Below are positions 59,213 through 64,000 of a stretch of 64,000 bases of DNA, in pieces. The notes beneath the pieces were generated by a model that was not told the origin of the DNA, made no database searches, and was given only the letters and a program-made list of their open reading frames with translations. The stretch spans positions 62,001 through 126,000 of the forward strand of contig JASVEC010000050.1 of assembly GCA_030770535.1 (NCBI GenBank), written 5' to 3'. Positions within the stretch are counted from its first letter, which is position 1. Each line of letters opens with the position of its first letter. The stretch comes from Batkoa obscura. Taxonomy: Eukaryota; Entomophthoromycota; Entomophthoromycetes; Entomophthorales; Batkoaceae. Position numbers and translations under genes: made by a program.

Positions 59213-60289
59213 GGTTATATGATGTATTATAATTTGTAAAGAAAAAGTTTATCAAAGTTAATATTCTATATACGTTTTTTATCAAGCTTTGTTTTTCTAA
59301 CTTAATTAAAATATTAGTTTGATTGTCATCTTTTTCAAAAGATACTTAATCAACTTAAATCAGTTCTAGATTTTTAATAACTATTATTTACACTGTAAGC
59401 TGTAGAAATGGGTTTTCAATTTCATCTTATAGTTATGATAAATATTGGTCTAAGTATTTTTTAACTATATTATTATGCCAACAACAGATAGTTTATTTAA
59501 GATAAAAGATGAGAAAGGTGTTAAGGAACAATAGACCATGTTTGTACAAACGTTAATGTATTTTCATAGCTGAGGTATTTTATATATTTTTAAAATTATA
59601 ATTAATTGTAGATTAAATTGCTAATTAAAAACTATTTGTAAATTGATATTGGATGAAGTATTTGATTTTCAAGCAATATAGGTTAGTTTAATTTATCATA
59701 AAACATACCATTAATAGTGAAAGATACCAACTTGAACCTTTTTTAAATTTCTCCTATAATCCCCATTTTAGCAGAATTAACATATTTGCTTTTTATATTG
59801 CAGATGTTTACATTCAAACGTGTAATTTTTTGAATAAATTCTTTGACTATTATTTTGGTGGTATTTTTAAAGTCTAACTAATCCTTAGGCTTAACAAAAT
59901 TCATGTCTAAAAAATTATTCTTAGATAAACAGTTAATTATTTCATGATTAAATTAAACATATGGGAGTGTTTTTTTGGCTTCATTATTTTTTCCATTTTC
60001 TGAGCGTTATTCAGTGGAAAGATTGCTAGTAAAATTTTCAAACAAAAAAATACATCCCCAATATATAAATTTTCTCCACATTTTTGTATTGAAATATTTT
60101 TCAAGGTATGAAAAGTAAAAGAACGATGTCAATTACCTGCACTCAAAGTATTAAAGCATTGAGGTATACTGAAAAATTACAAAAATAAATATCACAATAG
60201 CTTGTATCACTGTATATTAAAGAAACCAAACGATACATTAAATTATAATTAAAAATCAAAATTATTTTATTAGTTAAATATTATAAATT
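59213..60289. other. Intergenic, 1.1 kb, with one MITE
   Basis: Contains MITE copy J. No coding signal. Confidence 0.4.
59960..60063 (-). mobile_element. MITE copy J (about 104 bp)
   Basis: It begins TATGGGAGTGTTTTTTTGG and ends ACATCCCCAATA. The centre is GAGCGTTATTCAGTGG. Confidence 0.75.
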
Positions 60290-61057
60290 TTATGCAATGA
60301 GAGGTAAAAGTTTTCCGTTCAGCCTTCTTAGTCCATTCCAGATAAACTTAACAAGTAAATTTTTGTTAAACCAAGCAGCTTCATAGTTCCATAAATCTAA
60401 ATGTCTTATTATCTTTGACTGGCTAGAGTCGATATCCAAAATAACCAAACTTTTCATTGGAACTAATTTTCCCATAACACTGTATAGTTGCCAAAGTTCT
60501 AATTGAACTTCAACAATGCTGTCCTTTTTATCTTTAATTGAAACTACTTTAGCACGTACAATCTTTGCTTGTTCAAATACTTTTGGCATGGCATTAAACT
60601 GAGTTTTAACTTCTATCTTATTCTTTGCATCACACAATGGATCTTCAAATTTAGCATCTTCAGAGTAAATTAAATAATGTTTTTCGGTTGGATGGCATTC
60701 GTATAAATCAATCATTTTTAAGATGAGATATTTGATTTTTGGGCACATGTTTGGTTGAGAATCTAAATCGATCTCGGCTTTACTATCAAATTGAAAAAGG
60801 ATATCGTCTTCCATTTCGCTTGGACTTGGCTTAGTGATTACTCTCATCTCATCATATGGATTATATCTTGGATAATATATGATGATAACGTAACTTAATA
60901 AACAGGCTAATACAAAATAAAACCATTTCTTTGATTTATTTGATTGATTGGTAATAGGCGTAATAAGCTCTTGGGATCCTGCTTTATTTAAAGCTAAATA
61001 GTTTGGAGTTATAGACTCTTGAGAATTTCCTAGATTAAAAGATACAGATTTTGACAT
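60290..61057 (-). CDS. Single-TM protein with an NTF2/SnoaL-like domain, 255 aa
   Basis: Start chosen at the ATG at 61057 (MSKSVSFNLG); the in-frame codon further upstream is GTG. The N-terminal ~50 residues are polar, then one TM helix (KKWFYFVLACLLSYVIIIYY), then a ~180-residue domain. The latter reads YECHPTEKHYLIYSEDAKFEDPL, VFEQAKIVRAKVVSI, VEVQLELWQLY, KSLVILDI and IIRHLDLWNYEAAWF: the order 'vYxxDaxFeDPl ... v.l.l.y ... H.DlW' is that of SnoaL/NTF2-like proteins. The domain probably faces a lumen or the cytosol from the membrane; ligand and function are unknown. No introns are needed. Confidence 0.7.
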   Translation of the reverse strand: MSKSVSFNLGNSQESITPNYLALNKAGSQELITPITNQSNKSKKWFYFVLACLLSYVIIIYYPRYNPYDEMRVITKPSPSEMEDDILFQFDSKAEIDLDSQPNMCPKIKYLILKMIDLYECHPTEKHYLIYSEDAKFEDPLCDAKNKIEVKTQFNAMPKVFEQAKIVRAKVVSIKDKKDSIVEVQLELWQLYSVMGKLVPMKSLVILDIDSSQSKIIRHLDLWNYEAAWFNKNLLVKFIWNGLRRLNGKLLPLIA

Positions 61058-62421
61058 GTTAATGATAATTAAAAACACTTCTTTTTGGTAACTATTTATA
61101 CTAATTTCGATTTTCTATAGTTTAATTAAATTTTCGCTTTGTGCATAGGAATGTTTAAAATTAAATCCCCACAAAGTAAGTCTAACTTCGATTTTTCAAA
61201 GATCCTCAAAGTATCACTAATTTCTCGATCTTTGCCTATTTCGATCAACCAGGTATTTCATTTAGAAATTAAGATTAGTAAATTAATACTCATTTATACG
61301 GGTATAGCTGATACTATTGGTCCAAGTGTAGCATAACGATAAAATTGGCTAACTCACTATTTAATATTAGTATAGCTTTCGATTCAAAAGTTTAGTAATT
61401 TAATATCATCATTAGATTAAAATATAAGATTAAATTTATATAAAACTCATCATAAAACAGAGTTAAGAGACAAGTGTTTTGGTATAATGGGTTTGTATTA
61501 AATGTACTTATTAAGAAAATTAAACTGAATGAAGCTATTTGAAGTTGAATTTTAATATGGTGATGTTTTTTCTGGTTTCATCACTTTTTCTATTTTTAAG
61601 CGCTATCTCAGGGGAAAGATTGTTAGTAAAATTCTTAGACAAAAAAATACATCCCCGTATCTTTAAAGTTTTGTTAATATTTAATAATTTTAAATTCATT
61701 TCGAATGGGAGATGATGCATAATTTTTACCGTCGATCTATTTTATGTTGATGGCATATTTTGGTTGTACTAATTACAATTTTCAATAAATAAAATGTATG
61801 AAAAATGAAAAACAAAATAAAGAGTACAAATTATTGTATAATATTTACTTTATTTTGTCTTTTTAAGCATTCTTAATAACTTTGATATAACAAACAATCA
61901 TCTATAAACAAAATAATTGCAATTTAATGATATCTTTATTATCGATTTTTTTAAAATATTTTATCTAAAACCCCCTCACATTATATTACTAATAAAACTT
62001 TATTTCGTAAAATAAGTCAGTGTGAAATCGTAAAGTGCAATTCTAAAACCATGAATATTTTAGCATAGTTCATGATTTTCATTATGAACTGAATCAAAAT
62101 GGGCAATTTGGAGTTTGTTAAGGGGTTTTTAAATCTTAAGCTATTTGAAAAATGGACAAAATATGCAACAAAAGCGTGCATTTACGTCATTTTGTTTTTG
62201 CAAGCTTTTTAAATTTGCATGATTTAAAATTACGTTTTCTCAATTTCAGCTAATCCTTACAAAATTAAAGCTGAAAATTGATATTAAAAAGTAAGTAAGA
62301 ATAAAAATCATTTGAGTAGCTCATTTTCTGAGCTTTAAAAAAAGAATCTCAAACAAAAAAAATGGATTTGATTATTGCCAAAATTTGATTTTTGAAAAAA
62401 GTTATTTTTTTATTTTTAAAA
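61058..62421. other. Divergent intergenic region, 1.36 kb, with a MITE
   Basis: Contains MITE copy K. TTTACGTCAT at 62181 (reverse TGACGTAA, an ATF/CREB-like site) lies about 240 bp before the next start codon; a single match in AT-rich DNA is weak evidence. Confidence 0.35.
61556..61659 (-). mobile_element. MITE copy K (104 bp)
   Basis: It begins TATGGTGATGTTTTTTCTGG and ends ACATCCCCGTA. The internal AAGCGCTATCTCAGGGGAAAG is present. Confidence 0.75.
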
Positions 62422-63138
62422 ATGTTTACAACGGTAATTTTACAACCAACTTTACATATCACTTATTAACTTAATCAGTTTAAATCCGGTAGTAATTTTC
62501 CATCAGGCTTCCAACCAAGCCTCAGTTTTAAAACAGAAAAAGATAATGAAAGTAAAAAGGAGCCTTTGGAGCTTGAAATTGTATTAAAGCAGTATCAACA
62601 AGCGAAAGCAAGGAATGAATTCAATTCAATTGAAGCTCACAAACCACAAGTGATTGAGGCATATAAAAATCATATCAGAGCAGAGGTAAATGTATGGGAG
62701 AAGGAAGCCGTGAAGATGAAGATTGCTAATAAAGAAACGGTGATAATGTTTTATAAAACGAAAAGTGTAGAGTTTCGTAAACTTTTTAAAGAGGAAGAAG
62801 AGATTAAAAATAGTTTGGATTTAAACAATTCGAATATTACAAAACAGGAATTAAATAGCGATTCTAATCAAATTGATAAAAAGGAAAATAATAAAGGTTA
62901 TCTAAAGGAATTAATTCAAAAACATAGGCAGGTAGAGAAAGATGAAAGAAAACGTATAAAAGAAACTTATAAAATGGGAAAAAAAGATGATATAAGATTA
63001 GAGTTTTCAAAAATAGAATCAGAAAAGCTCCAAAGAGAATGTCCAGGAGTGGAGAGTGCTATAGAACAGGCGTCAAGAAAAGTATTGAATGATTTTGAAG
63101 AGTCAAGATTTATTGCTTTTTTTACTAAATCAGATTAA
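62422..63138 (+). CDS. Small Lys/Glu-rich protein of unknown function (2 exons, 223 aa)
   Basis: Proposed exons 62422-62433 (ATG TTT ACA ACG) and 62479-63138, joined over a 45-bp intron (GTAATT...AATCAG). This was chosen because the long frame has no ATG at its 5' part but stays open to an acceptor just before FKSGSNFPSGFQPSLSFK, and the short upstream exon joins in frame. The protein is rich in Lys and Glu and is mostly predicted helical or coiled coil by eye (HKPQVIEAYKNHIRAE, ELIQKHRQVEKDERKR), with an Asn/Ser-rich break in the middle. The N-terminus (basic, aromatic, Ser-rich) could be a mitochondrial presequence. I do not recognise the family. The 5' exon is the least certain part. Confidence 0.6.
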
Positions 63139-63551
63139 AATTAAGTTTAATAAAATTGTTGATTGTTATTTTTATATTTTGTCAATCCTAACTTAGTTGA
63201 ATATATTGAATCATGAGTTCTATTATAGATTATAGTTATACTTGATTTTTTTACTTTTGCATATTATATAGGCAACTTGCTCTTATCAAATTTAATCATA
63301 TTTTATGACTCTAATAAATAAATTTAAAATCATAATGGCCGGTATTATTTAATATCAATAATAGTAATATAGCTCATCTATCTATTAATTATAGGCCTCA
63401 AAGTTTATTAAAACTCTTAACTTAAAAACTGAATTATTTGATAAAACACTATACTTTTATAAACAATAAACAAATAATAAATTTAAAATTATTTTATTAA
63501 TTTCAAAAAAAAACGGTAAAACACAACCCCAGAATATTATTTAAAGAAAAA
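63139..63551. other. Convergent intergenic region, 413 bp
   Basis: AT-rich space between two convergent gene ends; it holds only terminator sequence as far as I can tell. Confidence 0.35.
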
Positions 63552-64000
63552 TCAAGTTGAGCATTTGGAGCCATGACAGTTACCCTCCTCATCTTCTTTT
63601 TTACATATCGTTGTTCCTTCACTCAAACTAGTTTCTTTATTCCCATTACTTCCTTTTTTATTAGCATTATTATTATTACCAGAGGACTTTGGTCTACCTC
63701 TTCTTTTATGCTCCACATCAACACAATTTTGTTTGCCAAGATGAGTACATCTTTTACATGGCCTTGATTCATCACATGCTAAATGCGCTTTTTTACAATG
63801 GGTACATGCTCTACCTACATTTTTATGACGTTTAACTTTAACCGTTTCAAAGGAGTTATGGTGGGGATTCGTTGACACATAAGAATCCTCAAAGTTCGGA
63901 TACATACCATAATTTAAGGTAGGGTTGTAATAATTCATTGGATGAAAATAAGGAAAAGATAAATTATGTAACATCATATTATGATCTGGGATGGGATGGG
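63552..64000 (-). CDS. Zn2Cys6 regulator, 5' end cut by the window edge
   Basis: The frame has an ATG at 63977 but stays open to the edge (upstream residues read HPIPDHN), so the start probably lies outside the window or in an earlier exon. An N-terminal Tyr/Asn/Pro-rich stretch precedes a zinc cluster: counting from the 63977 ATG, C58, C61, C68, C74, C77, C85 in RACTHCKKAHLACDESRPC and KRCTHLGKQNC, followed by KRRGRPK (AT-hook-like). The 'CxHCKKAHLACDxxRPCKRC' form is that of the Gsm1/Ert1/AcuK-type gluconeogenic regulators, though those are much longer. The protein ends ~45 residues after the cluster, without a regulatory domain, so it is a short DNA-binding protein. Unlike the tandem trio in its cluster sequence. 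Confidence 0.8.
   Translation of the reverse strand, partial: HPIPDHNMMLHNLSFPYFHPMNYYNPTLNYGMYPNFEDSYVSTNPHHNSFETVKVKRHKNVGRACTHCKKAHLACDESRPCKRCTHLGKQNCVDVEHKRRGRPKSSGNNNNANKKGSNGNKETSLSEGTTICKKEDEEGNCHGSKCST

Overview
The window reads as nuclear DNA of a fungus with a very AT-rich genome. Evidence: split genes with short introns (mostly 45-60 bp, GTAAGT/GTAATT donors and ATTAG-type acceptors), three tandem Zn2Cys6 'fungal-specific' transcription factors plus a fourth at the right edge, an APSES factor, secreted and GPI-type cell-surface proteins, Kex2-like KR sites, and RPL39 with an intron directly after its start codon. The expanded Zn2Cys6 family and the extreme AT content suggest an early-diverging filamentous lineage such as Conidiobolus-like Entomophthorales, but that placement is inference only.

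Layout. 0-4.2 kb: a five-exon secreted protein (minus) head-to-head with a fasciclin-domain protein, then a small two-TM protein with a PPxY motif. 6.7-13.3 kb: pyruvate carboxylase and a glutamate-carboxypeptidase-type M28 peptidase. 16-24.3 kb: three tandem Zn2Cys6 regulators; two share a 263-bp block that is almost identical inside otherwise diverged genes (recent gene conversion). 24.6-30.1 kb: a secreted lysozyme-like protein and the DEAD-box helicase DBP2 with one long intron. 30.9-39.0 kb: a compact minus-strand run of four genes (ITFG1/TIP-like, MCY1-like cysteine synthase, MTO1, SLC25 carrier) separated by about 190-250 bp, two of them containing internal exons of only 12 and 16 nt. 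39-46 kb: repeat-rich and gene-poor, with three MITE copies and a divergent pair of LTR-like repeats. 46.3-55.3 kb: an APSES regulator, RPL39 and a Tra2-like RRM protein among long non-coding stretches. 56.7-59.2 kb: a tandem family of small secreted pro-peptides (two whole, one relic). 60-64 kb: an NTF2/SnoaL-like membrane protein, a small lysine-rich protein with a 12-nt first coding exon, and a Zn2Cys6 regulator cut by the window edge.

The most widespread non-genic signal is a ~100-bp terminal-inverted-repeat element (MITE) present in 11 copies, all intergenic, always bordered by TA. I see no operon-like system, no CRISPR array and no tRNA I would defend. The best candidates for follow-up are the converted regulator pair, the secreted pro-peptide family, the conserved-position DBP2 intron and the MITE family.
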